A stretch of 64,000 nucleotides of DNA from Christiangramia bathymodioli (GTDB lineage: Bacteria > Bacteroidota > Bacteroidia > Flavobacteriales > Flavobacteriaceae). The stretch covers positions 496,048-560,047 of the forward strand of contig SRSL01000001.1 in assembly GCA_009735695.1 (NCBI GenBank), in the 5' to 3' direction. Below, in pieces: positions 33,772-41,673 of the stretch (its first letter is position 1; each line of letters starts with the position of its first letter). The notes under the pieces are model-generated. The model made no database searches. It was not told the origin of the DNA and worked only from the letters and a program-made list of their open reading frames with translations. Both the position numbers and the translations under genes were made by a program.

Positions 33772-34596
33772 ATGGCTAAGATAACCGCCGCTGAAGTAAA
33801 TAAATTAAGAAAAGCTACTGGTGCTGGAATGATGGATTGCAAGAAAGCATTAGTTGAAGCTGAAGGAGATTTTGACGCTGCAATCGAGCTACTTCGTAAG
33901 AAGGGTCAGAAAGTTGCTGCCAAAAGAGCCGACAGAGAATCTTCTGAAGGAGCTGCTATTGCTCAGGTTAACGGAGACAACACTAAAGGTGTGATCATCT
34001 CTCTAAACTGTGAGACCGATTTCGTTGCTAAAAACGATGACTTCATCAAATTGGCTAACGATTTCGCTGATATGGCCCTTAACTATTCTTCAAAAGAAGA
34101 GCTTCTTAAGGCAGATTACAAAGGAATCACTGTTGAGGAAAAACTTACTGAGCAAACTGGTGTTATCGGTGAGAAAATCGAGATCGGTGCTTTCAAAACT
34201 TTGGAAGCTCCATTTGTAGGATCTTACATCCACGCTGGTAACAAAATCGCTGTTCTTACAGGTCTTTCCAAGAACGTAGAAGGAGCTGAAGAAGCTGCCA
34301 AGAACGTTTCTATGCAGGCTGCCGCTATGAACCCAGTTGCTCTTAACGAGGAAGGTGTAGACCAGGCTACTATCGATAAAGAGATCGAGATCGCCAAGGA
34401 TACCCTAAGACAGGAAGGAAAGCCAGAAAACATGCTTGATAAGATCGCTCAGGGTAAACTTCAGCGTTTCTTCAAGGATAACACCCTGGTTCACCAGGCT
34501 TATATCAAAGACAACAAGCAGAGCGTTGCAGAATACGTTAAGTCTGTAGACAGCGACCTTGAAGTTGTAGGATTTGAAAGAGTAGCTTTAGGATAA
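33772..34596 (+). CDS. tsf: Elongation factor Ts
   Basis: The 274-residue guanine-nucleotide exchange factor for EF-Tu starts AKITAAEVNKLRKATGAGMMDCKKALVEAEGD, the N-terminal UBA-like domain, followed by the TDFVAKNDDF motif that displaces Mg from EF-Tu, and a C-terminal dimerisation region ending EVVGFERVALG. The length is typical for Bacteroidota. It is preceded by the hairpin at 33704-33753 and followed by a strong terminator. Confidence 0.98.
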   Translation: MAKITAAEVNKLRKATGAGMMDCKKALVEAEGDFDAAIELLRKKGQKVAAKRADRESSEGAAIAQVNGDNTKGVIISLNCETDFVAKNDDFIKLANDFADMALNYSSKEELLKADYKGITVEEKLTEQTGVIGEKIEIGAFKTLEAPFVGSYIHAGNKIAVLTGLSKNVEGAEEAAKNVSMQAAAMNPVALNEEGVDQATIDKEIEIAKDTLRQEGKPENMLDKIAQGKLQRFFKDNTLVHQAYIKDNKQSVAEYVKSVDSDLEVVGFERVALG

Positions 34597-34616
34597 GCTC
34601 ATTCTATATAATTTCT

Positions 34617-34652
34617 GAAAAGAGGTCTTAAGTTTTTAGGACCTCTTTTTTT
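34617..34652 (+). terminator. Intrinsic terminator of tsf
   Basis: AAAAGAGGTC and GACCTCTTTT form the stem, closed by a T-run of seven, 20 bases after the tsf stop. Confidence 0.9.
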
Positions 34653-34670
34653 ATATCATAATTTTGTTTC

Positions 34671-34844
34671 GTCAAGCTGAACTTGTTTCAGCTTCTCAAC
34701 AGATCCTGAACCTCCTGATGTTTCGGGACAGGATGACGTATTTTTGTCATTTCGAAGGAAGGTAATGACTGAGAAATCTGTTTTCAACAACTAATTTGAA
34801 GTATTGAATAGCTTTCTCTCCCGATGAATCGGGATCGAAATGAC
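34671..34844. repeat. Two adjacent dispersed intergenic elements bounded by GTCA...TGAC
   Basis: The first (34671-34737) opens GTCAAGCTGAACTTG and ends GGATGAC. The second (34746-34844, 99 bp) has ten-base inverted ends GTCATTTCGA / TCGAAATGAC and contains CCCGATGAATCGGG, a smaller palindrome. They fill most of the 301-base gap between tsf and trmN6 and look like non-coding mobile-type repeats or hairpin elements. Confidence 0.75.
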
Positions 34845-34897
34845 TACTACGGTAACCCTCATTTTTAAATTGTTTCATTGATTCATTAAAAAACACC

Positions 34898-35620
34898 ATG
34901 TCTAAAGAAGCCTTCAAATTCAAACAATTCAGCATCGAACAGGATCGCTGCGCGATGAAAATAGGAACCGATGGTGTGTTGCTTGGGGCCTGGACTTCCA
35001 TTGAACACAATCCGGAAAGCATCCTGGATATCGGTGCCGGAACCGGGCTTATTGCCCTGATGCTCGCCCAACGTTCTGATGCATTTCAGATCGATGCCAT
35101 CGAGATCGAAGACAATGCCTATGAACAGGCTGTGGAGAATTTCGAAGCATCCGACTGGGGCGACCGACTTTTCTGCTACCATGCCGGCTTTGATGAATTC
35201 GTCGAGGAGATGCAGGATGAAGAAAAATATGACCTTATTATTTCAAATCCGCCGTTCTATTCTGAAGATTATAAGACTGGAAACGAAAACCGCGATCAGG
35301 CCCGTTTCGCTGATGCGCTACCCCTGGAAGAACTCATCGAAGGGGCTTCACTCCTACTTTCAGAAAATGGTGATTTTGATATCATCATTCCTCATTCCGA
35401 AGAAAATAAGGCCATTGAAGTTGCCAAAATTCACAATTTATATCCAAACCGAATTACAAGGGTCAAAGGAACTGCTGAAACCCCGATCAAGAGAAGCCTG
35501 ATCAGCTTTGGTTTTTCTGAAATGGAACCTAAAATTGATGAACTGGTACTGGAAATTTCCAGGCATAATTACACACCCAAGTTCAGGGAACTGGTGAAGG
35601 ATTTTTATTTGAAGTTGTAA
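34898..35620 (+). CDS. trmN6: tRNA1(Val) adenine-37 N6-methyltransferase-type enzyme
   Basis: The 240-residue SAM-dependent methyltransferase begins KFKQFSIEQDRCAMKIGTDG, diagnostic of the TrmN6/YfiC group, then DIGAGTG (44-50) for SAM binding and NPPF (117-120), the N6-adenine methyltransferase catalytic motif. It would methylate A37 next to the anticodon of tRNA-Val. It is transcribed alone. A small hairpin region follows before the acyl-CoA dehydrogenase gene. Confidence 0.88.
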   Translation: MSKEAFKFKQFSIEQDRCAMKIGTDGVLLGAWTSIEHNPESILDIGAGTGLIALMLAQRSDAFQIDAIEIEDNAYEQAVENFEASDWGDRLFCYHAGFDEFVEEMQDEEKYDLIISNPPFYSEDYKTGNENRDQARFADALPLEELIEGASLLLSENGDFDIIIPHSEENKAIEVAKIHNLYPNRITRVKGTAETPIKRSLISFGFSEMEPKIDELVLEISRHNYTPKFRELVKDFYLKL

Positions 35621-35750
35621 TCCCCCAATGGATCCCTTTTTCTTTGCTTCGTTTCTTTTGGACGAGCAAAAGAAATGAAGGACGAATAATTATTGCTGGA
35701 AGATGAAATCCTATATGTCTGAAAATCACCGGAAGACAAAAATCATAAAA

Positions 35751-35783
35751 AAACCTGTGAGGTTTTCAAAACCGCACAGGTTT
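35751..35783. terminator. Hairpin of the AAACCTGTGAGG type (terminator)
   Basis: AAACCTGTGAGG and CCGCACAGGTTT pair with one mismatch around a 9-base loop, with A and T runs on both sides. A close relative is at 38688-38720. Confidence 0.7.
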
Positions 35784-35841
35784 AAAAAATAAGATTGCTT
35801 CTCAAAAAAGACTTGGTTACATTTGTTAGAAACACTACACA

Positions 35842-37017
35842 ATGAAACCAGATCTTTTCCAGGCTCCAGATTATTACAATCTCGATGAGCTCTTGACCGA
35901 CGAACATAAAATGGTTCGCGACGCCACGAGAGAATTCGTGAAACGCGAAGTATCCCCTATCATAGAGCAGGCGGCACAGGACGCTAAATTTCCAAAACAG
36001 CTTATTAACGGCCTTGCCGAAATTGGCGCTTTTGGTCCATATATTCCTGAAGAATACGGCGGTGCCGGACTGGATCAGATCTCTTACGGATTGATCATGC
36101 AGGAGATCGAACGAGGGGATAGTGGAATTAGATCTACGGCTTCTGTACAATCCTCCCTGGTGATGTATCCTATTTTTAAATACGGAACAGAAGAACAGAA
36201 AAAGAAGTTTTTGCCTAAACTGGCCTCCGGGGAAATGATTGGATGCTTCGGCCTTACCGAACCCGATCATGGTTCCAATCCTGGCGGGATGACTACCAAT
36301 TTTAAGGATAAAGGAGACCATTATTTACTAAATGGAGCGAAGATGTGGATCTCCAACTCCCCTTTCGCCGATATCGCGATCGTATGGGCCAAAAATGAAG
36401 AGGGCCGAATTCACGGCCTGATCGTGGAGCGAGGAATGGAAGGTTTTACCACCCCTGAAACTCATAACAAGTGGTCTTTACGGGCAAGTGCTACTGGAGA
36501 ATTGATATTTGACAATGTGAAGGTTCCAAAGGAGAACATGATGCCGGGTAAAACTGGATTGGGGGCTCCACTGGGCTGTCTGGATTCAGCTCGATATGGA
36601 ATTGCCTGGGGAGCAATTGGTGCAGCCATGGATTGTTATGACACGGCTTTACGATATTCCAAGGAAAGAGAGCAGTTTGGAGTGCCTATCGGTTCAAAAC
36701 AGCTTCAGCAGAAAAAGCTAGCCGAAATGATCACCGAGATCACCAAGGCTCAGTTATTGGCCTGGAGACTGGGAACCCTTAGAAATGAAGGAAAAGCAAC
36801 TTCAGCCCAGATCTCCATGGCGAAGAGAAACAATGTAGAAATGGCAATCAATATCGCACGGGAAGCTAGGCAGATACTTGGAGGAATGGGAATTACCGGC
36901 GAATACAGCATCATGCGCCACATGATGAACCTTGAAAGCGTGATCACCTATGAAGGTACTCACGATATACATTTATTAATCACCGGTTTGGATATTACCG
37001 GGCATGCGGCGTTTTAA
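35842..37017 (+). CDS. Acyl-CoA dehydrogenase, glutaryl-CoA dehydrogenase type
   Basis: The 391-residue flavoenzyme has the ACAD layout: N-terminal helices, GCFGLTEPDHGSNPGGMTT (FAD/substrate loop), KMWISNSPFADIAIVWAK, RYGIAWGAIGAA, and the C-terminal YEGTHDIH with catalytic E371. GSNPGGM and EIERGDSGIRS fit glutaryl-CoA dehydrogenases, which oxidise and decarboxylate glutaryl-CoA in lysine catabolism. The Glu position and length agree. It stands alone, but a saccharopine-dehydrogenase-type gene with an Lrp regulator lies at 61-63 kb, compatible with lysine degradation. Assignment within the ACAD family is less sure than the family itself. Confidence 0.85.
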   Translation: MKPDLFQAPDYYNLDELLTDEHKMVRDATREFVKREVSPIIEQAAQDAKFPKQLINGLAEIGAFGPYIPEEYGGAGLDQISYGLIMQEIERGDSGIRSTASVQSSLVMYPIFKYGTEEQKKKFLPKLASGEMIGCFGLTEPDHGSNPGGMTTNFKDKGDHYLLNGAKMWISNSPFADIAIVWAKNEEGRIHGLIVERGMEGFTTPETHNKWSLRASATGELIFDNVKVPKENMMPGKTGLGAPLGCLDSARYGIAWGAIGAAMDCYDTALRYSKEREQFGVPIGSKQLQQKKLAEMITEITKAQLLAWRLGTLRNEGKATSAQISMAKRNNVEMAINIAREARQILGGMGITGEYSIMRHMMNLESVITYEGTHDIHLLITGLDITGHAAF

Positions 37018-37180
37018 ATGTTGACCTGAGCTTGTCGAAGCGCAATCATTGAAATCTCAAGGCACTTCGACAGGCTCAGTGGGACAATCTCGGCTCGAAA
37101 GATTGACGGGTAATCTTTATAACATACTCTCATGATCCCACGACTCTTCCTCGACTACCTCGGGGCAGGCTTTTTGAGTA
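37018..37180. repeat. Dispersed intergenic element (CTGAGCTTGTCGAAG / CTTCGACAGGCTCAG)
   Basis: TTGACCTGAGCTTGTCGAAG at 37021 and CACTTCGACAGGCTCAGTGGGACA at about 37060 are inverted relatives. CGACTCTTCCTCGACTACCTCGGGGCAGGC at about 37141 belongs to the group with the CTCGACAAGCTCGGGACAGG core seen at 758 and 4091. Confidence 0.6.
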
Positions 37181-37185
37181 ACAGA

Positions 37186-37350
37186 TTACAAAAGATCAAA
37201 ACAAGGGCATCGCTTACAGCGTTTGTCCTTTTTATATTTTTCACAGCACTTTTTCTTCAAGGGTTTCGGCTTTTTTGCAACTACACCTTCCACTCTTAAA
37301 TAGTCCTTAGACTTTTCAGAATAGAAGACGATCACATTTATCGATCTCAT
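37186..37350 (-). CDS. Small Cys/Lys-rich protein (54 aa)
   Basis: On the minus strand ATG at 37350-37348 opens a 54-codon frame to TAA at 37188-37186. The first half is ordinary (MRSINVIVFYSEKSKDYLRV); the second half is strongly basic with five cysteines: KKKCCEKYKKDKRCKRCPC, ending FDLL. The Cys spacing CC-x9-C-x2-C-x1-C suggests metal or nucleic-acid binding. It is below the size many gene finders keep. I have the impression that similar CC...KxCKxCP miniproteins occur across Flavobacteriia but cannot verify it. It is divergent from the DUF3050 gene (130-base shared upstream region). Confidence 0.65.
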   Translation of the reverse strand: MRSINVIVFYSEKSKDYLRVEGVVAKKPKPLKKKCCEKYKKDKRCKRCPCFDLL

Positions 37351-37452
37351 AATTTCGACTGGCATTAGCTTAAAATACTTTAATAGCCTGGAAATCTGAG
37401 TTAAACAAGAATTAAAAATCCCCTATAATTTCATATTTCCTCCACTGGATTT

Positions 37453-37460
37453 TACCTTTG
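37453..37460 (+). promoter_or_regulatory. -7 box for the DUF3050 gene
   Basis: TACCTTTG fits TANNTTTG; TTTC 20 bases upstream is a one-mismatch -33 box. The ATG at 37480 follows 19 bases later, giving a short leader. Confidence 0.6.
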
Positions 37461-37479
37461 CCGAAAAATAAGATTGCAC

Positions 37480-38268
37480 ATGAATATCAAAGAGATAAAC
37501 GAAAGTTTAAAACCTCTTACCAACCAACTCATAAATCATTCACTTTATAATAAGATACAAACTCCTGAGCATCTGCAGATCTTCATGGAACACCATGTAT
37601 ATGCAGTTTGGGATTTCATGTCTTTGCTCACGGCCTTACAACAGCGCCTTACCAGAATTGCCAATCCGTGGCTGCCTGTTGGAGATCCGGAGATTCGATA
37701 CCTAATCAACGAGATCGTACTTGCAGAAGAAACCGATATCAACATCGATGGTAAACGACAGAGTCATTTTGAAATGTATCTTGATGCCATGGATGCCGCT
37801 AAGGCTGATAAGACCAAGGTGGAAGATTTCCTGCTGCAGGTAAATCACGGCACCGATATCTTCCTGATCATCGCTGCCTGTAAACTTCCTATCAGCATCA
37901 AACAGTTCCTGAAAACGACTTTTGAGGTGGTCTACAGCAACGAAGCTCACAGGATCGCTTCGGCATTTACTTTCGGTCGCGAAGGCCTCATTCCAGATAT
38001 GTTCGCCTCGATCATAGGCAATGTTCAGAAGAATTTCCCGGAGGATGACCTGAGTCTTTTTAAATATTATTTTGATCGTCACATCGAATTAGATGGCGAC
38101 GAGCATGGCCCAATGGCGTTTAAAATGGTGGCAGATCTCTGCGGAAGTGATAAAACGAAATGGCAGGAAGTCCAGGAAACAGCAGAAAAAGCCTTGAAAA
38201 GCAGGTTGAAATTGTGGGATGGGATCGAAGCCGAAATTCTCGCTAAAACCGAAGTGGCTACTTTATAA
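37480..38268 (+). CDS. DUF3050 protein (heme-oxygenase-like fold)
   Basis: The 262-residue soluble protein matches the DUF3050 family: PEHLQIFMEHHVYAVWDFMSLLTALQQRLT near the start, EIVLAEETDINIDG, FTFGREGLIPDMF, and DRHIELDGDEHGPMAF near the end. The conserved His and Glu pattern (HHVYAVWD, LAEETD, DRHIELDGDEH) resembles the metal ligands of heme-oxygenase-like di-iron proteins, so it may be a metal-dependent oxygenase (inference). Function is unknown. I chose ATG 37480 rather than the upstream TTG at 37474 because the -7 box ends at 37460. Confidence 0.82.
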   Translation: MNIKEINESLKPLTNQLINHSLYNKIQTPEHLQIFMEHHVYAVWDFMSLLTALQQRLTRIANPWLPVGDPEIRYLINEIVLAEETDINIDGKRQSHFEMYLDAMDAAKADKTKVEDFLLQVNHGTDIFLIIAACKLPISIKQFLKTTFEVVYSNEAHRIASAFTFGREGLIPDMFASIIGNVQKNFPEDDLSLFKYYFDRHIELDGDEHGPMAFKMVADLCGSDKTKWQEVQETAEKALKSRLKLWDGIEAEILAKTEVATL

Positions 38269-38284
38269 GGTTTAAAATTCAAGG

Positions 38285-38326
38285 TTCAAAATTCAAGATT
38301 TAAAATTTTAAACCTTGAATTTTGAA
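38285..38326. terminator. AT-rich inverted repeat between convergent genes
   Basis: TTCAAAATTCAAG and CTTGAATTTTGAA are perfect 13-base arms around a TTTAAAATTTTAAA core. The left arm is preceded by a near copy at 14-bp offset (TTTAAAATTCAAGG). It separates the DUF3050 gene from the ferredoxin gene and probably terminates both. Confidence 0.7.
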
Positions 38327-38337
38327 TTTGAAATCAG

Positions 38338-38673
38338 TTATTCTGAGGTTGGTGCGATCTTCACTTCCAGGCCATCCAGGTCTGAAGTAATAGGAATCTG
38401 GCAGCTTAAGCGGCTGTTCTCTTCCACGAAAAATGCCTGATCCAGCATATCTTCCTCCTCGTAGCTCTTTTCAGGCAGCATATGTTGGTAATTCAGCATA
38501 TAGCACTGGCAGCTTGCACACATCGCCATTCCACCACAAATTCCTATAGTTCCCTCTGGTGCCAGCTCATAGGAGCGAATCACTTCCATAAGGTTCATGT
38601 TCATATCGGTCGGGGCGTCAACGGTATGAGCCTCTCCTTCGCGGTCTATAATAGTGATCTTTACGTCTGACAT
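38338..38673 (-). CDS. 2Fe-2S ferredoxin (adrenodoxin type)
   Basis: The 111-residue electron carrier binds one [2Fe-2S] cluster through C46, C52, C55 and C91 (pattern C-x5-C-x2-C-x35-C; segment GICGGMAMCASCQCYML and LSCQIP). The vertebrate-type/ISC ferredoxin start VKITIIDREGEAHTV is visible. It lies downstream of a ferredoxin-NADP reductase gene and NFU/Mrp genes, suggesting a role in Fe-S cluster assembly or supply of electrons to biosynthetic oxygenases. A hairpin at 38688-38720 separates it from the reductase. Confidence 0.92.
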   Translation of the reverse strand: MSDVKITIIDREGEAHTVDAPTDMNMNLMEVIRSYELAPEGTIGICGGMAMCASCQCYMLNYQHMLPEKSYEEEDMLDQAFFVEENSRLSCQIPITSDLDGLEVKIAPTSE

Positions 38674-38687
38674 TTTTGTACGGAAAT

Positions 38688-38720
38688 AAACCTCACAGGT
38701 TTTAAAACTCTGTGAGGTTT
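38688..38720. terminator. Hairpin of the AAACCTCACAG type (attenuator or terminator)
   Basis: AAACCTCACAG and CTGTGAGGTTT form a perfect 11-bp stem around an 11-base loop, between the reductase stop and the ferredoxin start. The T-run on the minus strand is short (TTTATTT), so partial read-through into the ferredoxin gene is plausible. Confidence 0.7.
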
Positions 38721-38724
38721 CAAT

Positions 38725-39786
38725 TTAATTAATACTTTTTATAACCTCTTTCTTAGCTTCCTTTTTGCTGCCATCAAATCCGCTAACACCACTTACGGTA
38801 GTGTATTTCATCACATATTTCTTATCTGGATTGATGCGCTGGTAGGCACTTTGACACATGATGGCTGCCTCATGGAAACCACAAAGAATCAATTTTAATT
38901 TTCCTTTATAGGTATTCACATCTCCGATGGCATAAATACCCGGGATGTTGGTTTGATAATCATAGGCATTATCTACCTTGATCGCGTTCTTTTCGATCTC
39001 CAATCCCCAGTTCGCAATAGGACCCAGTTTTGGGGAAAGACCGAAAAGGGGAATAAAATGATCGGTTTCTTTAAGTTCTTCACCCACGGCTTTATCCTTG
39101 TGACGGATCAGAACAGCGTCCAGATGATCTTCTCCTTTGAGATCAACAACCTCGGCATCTGTAATCAGGTTAATTTTTCCGATTTTTGATAATTCCTCTA
39201 CCTTTTCTACAGAATCCAGGGCTCCACGAAAGTCTTTTCTTCTATGTACCAGTGAAACTTCAGCAGCGACATCGGCAAGAAAAATACTCCAGTCAAGGGC
39301 AGAATCTCCACCGCCGGCAATTACCACTTTCTTATCCCTGTAAACTTCAGGATCCCGGATGATATATGCCACGCCTTTATCCTCGTAATTCTTTATTGTT
39401 GGAATTGGAGGTTTCCTGGGTTCGAAACTACCGAGACCTCCAGCGATCACGACTACCGGTGCATGATGTTTGGTTCCTTTATTCGTAGTTACAATAAAAC
39501 TTCCGTCTTCCTGTTTATCGATGGTCTCTGCGCGTTCTCCAAGCGTGAATCCCGGACTGAACGGCTTGATCTGCTCCATCAAATTGTCCACCAGGTCACC
39601 TGCAAGCACTTCCGGAAATCCGGGAATGTCATATATAGGTTTCTTGGGATAGATCTCGGAACACTGACCTCCCGGTTGTGGAAGTGCATCGATCAAATGA
39701 CACTTCAGTTTTAATAATCCTGCTTCAAAAACGGCAAAAAGCCCGGTTGGGCCGGCACCAATGATAAGTATATCGGTTTTAATCAT
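38725..39786 (-). CDS. Ferredoxin-NADP+ reductase, thioredoxin-reductase-like type
   Basis: The 353-residue flavoprotein has FAD-binding GAGPTG (10-15), the characteristic DALPQPGGQCSEIYPKKPIYDIPG segment (no CxxC disulfide, unlike thioredoxin reductase), NADPH-binding GGGDSALDW and the FAD-binding end GDVNTYKGKLKLI. This is the FNR subgroup of the TrxR-like family that reduces ferredoxin or flavodoxin. The ferredoxin encoded next to it is its natural partner. It is probably co-transcribed with NFU and Mrp from the promoter at 41240-41270. Confidence 0.9.
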   Translation of the reverse strand: MIKTDILIIGAGPTGLFAVFEAGLLKLKCHLIDALPQPGGQCSEIYPKKPIYDIPGFPEVLAGDLVDNLMEQIKPFSPGFTLGERAETIDKQEDGSFIVTTNKGTKHHAPVVVIAGGLGSFEPRKPPIPTIKNYEDKGVAYIIRDPEVYRDKKVVIAGGGDSALDWSIFLADVAAEVSLVHRRKDFRGALDSVEKVEELSKIGKINLITDAEVVDLKGEDHLDAVLIRHKDKAVGEELKETDHFIPLFGLSPKLGPIANWGLEIEKNAIKVDNAYDYQTNIPGIYAIGDVNTYKGKLKLILCGFHEAAIMCQSAYQRINPDKKYVMKYTTVSGVSGFDGSKKEAKKEVIKSIN

Positions 39787-39813
39787 GTTCGATTTCCATT
39801 AGACAGGTAGTGA

Positions 39814-40056
39814 TTAACCTTGAATGTTCACTACCTCTTCAATTTGCGGCACATATTTTTTGATGGTCATCTCCACCCCGCTTTTCAGGGTCATCTGATT
39901 TACGGAACAACCTACACAGGCACCTTCCAACTGTACCTTTACCAGCCTGTCGTCTTCAATGGAGACCAAAGAGATATTCCCGCCGTCGCTTTCCAGAAAC
40001 GGACGTATCTCTGCCAGTGCCTTTTCAACATTAATTTTTACTTCTTCGCTTGTCAT
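39814..40056 (-). CDS. NFU-type Fe-S scaffold protein
   Basis: The 80-residue NifU C-terminal domain has a helix start (VEKALAEIRPFLESDGGNISL) and the cluster-binding C47-x2-C50 in LEGACVGCSVNQMTLKSGVE. It assembles or carries [4Fe-4S] clusters to target proteins. Its ATG abuts the Mrp stop (40057), so the two are translated together; NFU and Mrp are both Fe-S transfer proteins. Confidence 0.92.
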   Translation of the reverse strand: MTSEEVKINVEKALAEIRPFLESDGGNISLVSIEDDRLVKVQLEGACVGCSVNQMTLKSGVEMTIKKYVPQIEEVVNIQG

Positions 40057-41190
40057 TTATTTCTTATTAACCGCACTACATCCAGCCATGGTAGTAATTT
40101 TTATGGCTTCGGTTGGTGGTAGATTTTTATTTCGGTTGACGGTTTCCTGTACCATATTCCTGGTGAGCTCTTCAAAAGAAGCTTCAAGCGGGGTAGCAGT
40201 CTGCAAGGCAGCTGGCCTTCCTATATCTCCTGATTCCCTTAAACTCTGAACTAAAGGAATTTCTCCAAGGAATGGAACCTGAAGGTCCTCGGCGAGGTTC
40301 TTGGCTCCTTCCTTTCCGAAGATATAATATTTATTATCTGGTAATTCTTCCGGAGTGAAATAGGCCATATTCTCGATAATTCCTAGTACTGGCACATTGA
40401 TGCTTTCCTGCTGGAACATCGCAACTCCCTTTTTCGCATCGGCCAGCGCCACATTTTGCGGGGTACTTACGATAACCGCACCTGTGATTGGCAATGATTG
40501 CATGATAGAAAGGTGAATATCACCTGTTCCCGGAGGAAGGTCTACCAGCATAAAGTCAAGTTCTCCCCAGTCGGCATCAAAAATCATCTGGTTAAGAGCC
40601 TTTGCAGCCATAGGACCTCTCCATACCACTGCCTGACCTGGTTTTGTAAAGAACCCAATTGAAAGGATCTTTACACCATAATTCTCTACAGGCTTCATTT
40701 TGGATTTCCCATCTACATTTACTGAAAGTGGTCTTTCGGCTTCCACATCAAACATGATAGGGGCTGAAGGCCCGTAGATATCAGCATCCAGGATACCAAC
40801 TTTGAATCCCATTTTTGATAAAGTCACTGCCAGGTTGGAGGTGACAGTAGATTTACCTACCCCTCCCTTACCGGAAGCAACCGCTATAATGTTCTTGATT
40901 CCCGGGATGGCTTTCCCTTTGATCTCAGGCTTTTTTTCTGGCGCCTGAACTTTTATGTTTACTTTGACTTTGGCTTTTTCATAAACCTTTTCATGGATGG
41001 CTTTCATTACATCCACCTCAGCTCTTTTTTTAATATGAAGGGCGGGAGTTTGAAGTACGAGGTCTACCACCACTTCATCGCCAAATGTCATTACATTTTG
41101 CACTACACCGCTATCTACCATATTTTTGCCTTCTCCGGCCACAGATATGGTTTCCAGGGCTTTAAGAATATCCTTCCTGTTCAATTTCAT
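40057..41190 (-). CDS. Mrp/ApbC-type Fe-S carrier ATPase, without the C-terminal CxxC
   Basis: The 377-residue protein has an N-terminal MIP18/DUF59 domain (about 1-85) and a P-loop ATPase with the deviant Walker A GKGGVGKST (107-115), LDADIYGPSAPIMF, LVDLPPGTGDIHLSIMQ and VSTPQNVALADAKKG. In E. coli-type Mrp a CPxC pair follows NMSYF; here the place reads ENMAYFTPEELPDNKYYIFG without cysteines. If clusters bind, other residues or the adjacent NFU must provide ligands. The operon order Mrp-NFU-FNR-ferredoxin supports Fe-S function. Confidence 0.9.
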   Translation of the reverse strand: MKLNRKDILKALETISVAGEGKNMVDSGVVQNVMTFGDEVVVDLVLQTPALHIKKRAEVDVMKAIHEKVYEKAKVKVNIKVQAPEKKPEIKGKAIPGIKNIIAVASGKGGVGKSTVTSNLAVTLSKMGFKVGILDADIYGPSAPIMFDVEAERPLSVNVDGKSKMKPVENYGVKILSIGFFTKPGQAVVWRGPMAAKALNQMIFDADWGELDFMLVDLPPGTGDIHLSIMQSLPITGAVIVSTPQNVALADAKKGVAMFQQESINVPVLGIIENMAYFTPEELPDNKYYIFGKEGAKNLAEDLQVPFLGEIPLVQSLRESGDIGRPAALQTATPLEASFEELTRNMVQETVNRNKNLPPTEAIKITTMAGCSAVNKK

Positions 41191-41239
41191 AGATCAATTT
41201 TAATCGGAGTCTAAAGCTTATATAGACTGATTCTAAATG

Positions 41240-41270
41240 CAAATATAGGTGGAAAAGCTAAGAATACGAA
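41240..41270 (-). promoter_or_regulatory. Promoter of the Mrp-NFU-FNR group
   Basis: On the minus strand TTCG (41270-41267), 19 bases, TATATTTG (41247-41240). The -7 box is exact and the -33 box differs at one base. The Mrp ATG is 50 bases downstream. Confidence 0.7.
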
Positions 41271-41342
41271 GAATTAACCAATATTAGATTTATGATAAAA
41301 TAACCTGTAGTTATTATTAAAAACGAGAAGTTTATGGTCGAT

Positions 41343-41672
41343 TTAGAGTTCCTTCATGGGATCCCAGAAGCGATCTTTAAAATTCTGGATCTTTAGATCT
41401 TTTACCACAATGCCTTCCGCTTCCAGCAATTGCTGCATGGCATTGGTTCCTCCAAAATGATGTTTCCCGGTAAGAATTCCGTTGCGATTCACCACCCTGT
41501 GAGCAGGCACATCTTCCAGCGAATGTGACGAGTTCATAGCCCAGCCCACCATTCGGGCACTTCGGGCGGCACCTAGATACCTGGCGATCGCGCCATAAGA
41601 GGTCACCCTACCTTCAGGAATTTTACGGCAAACTTCATAAACGCGTTGAAAAAATCCGTTTTCAGAATCCAT
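41343..41672 (-). CDS. Alkyltransferase-like protein (MGMT fold, Cys replaced by Ala)
   Basis: The 109-residue protein is the C-terminal DNA-binding domain of O6-methylguanine-DNA methyltransferases: KIPEGRVTSYGAIARYLG, then SARMVGWAMNSS and VPAHRVVNRNGILTG. The reactive site PCHR is P-A57-H-R, so it cannot accept alkyl groups itself. Such alkyltransferase-like proteins bind alkylated guanine and recruit nucleotide excision repair (family knowledge). Stop and start positions place it one base after the LysE gene, so the two are co-translated, though functionally unrelated. Confidence 0.92.
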   Translation of the reverse strand: MDSENGFFQRVYEVCRKIPEGRVTSYGAIARYLGAARSARMVGWAMNSSHSLEDVPAHRVVNRNGILTGKHHFGGTNAMQQLLEAEGIVVKDLKIQNFKDRFWDPMKEL

Positions 41673-41673
41673 C

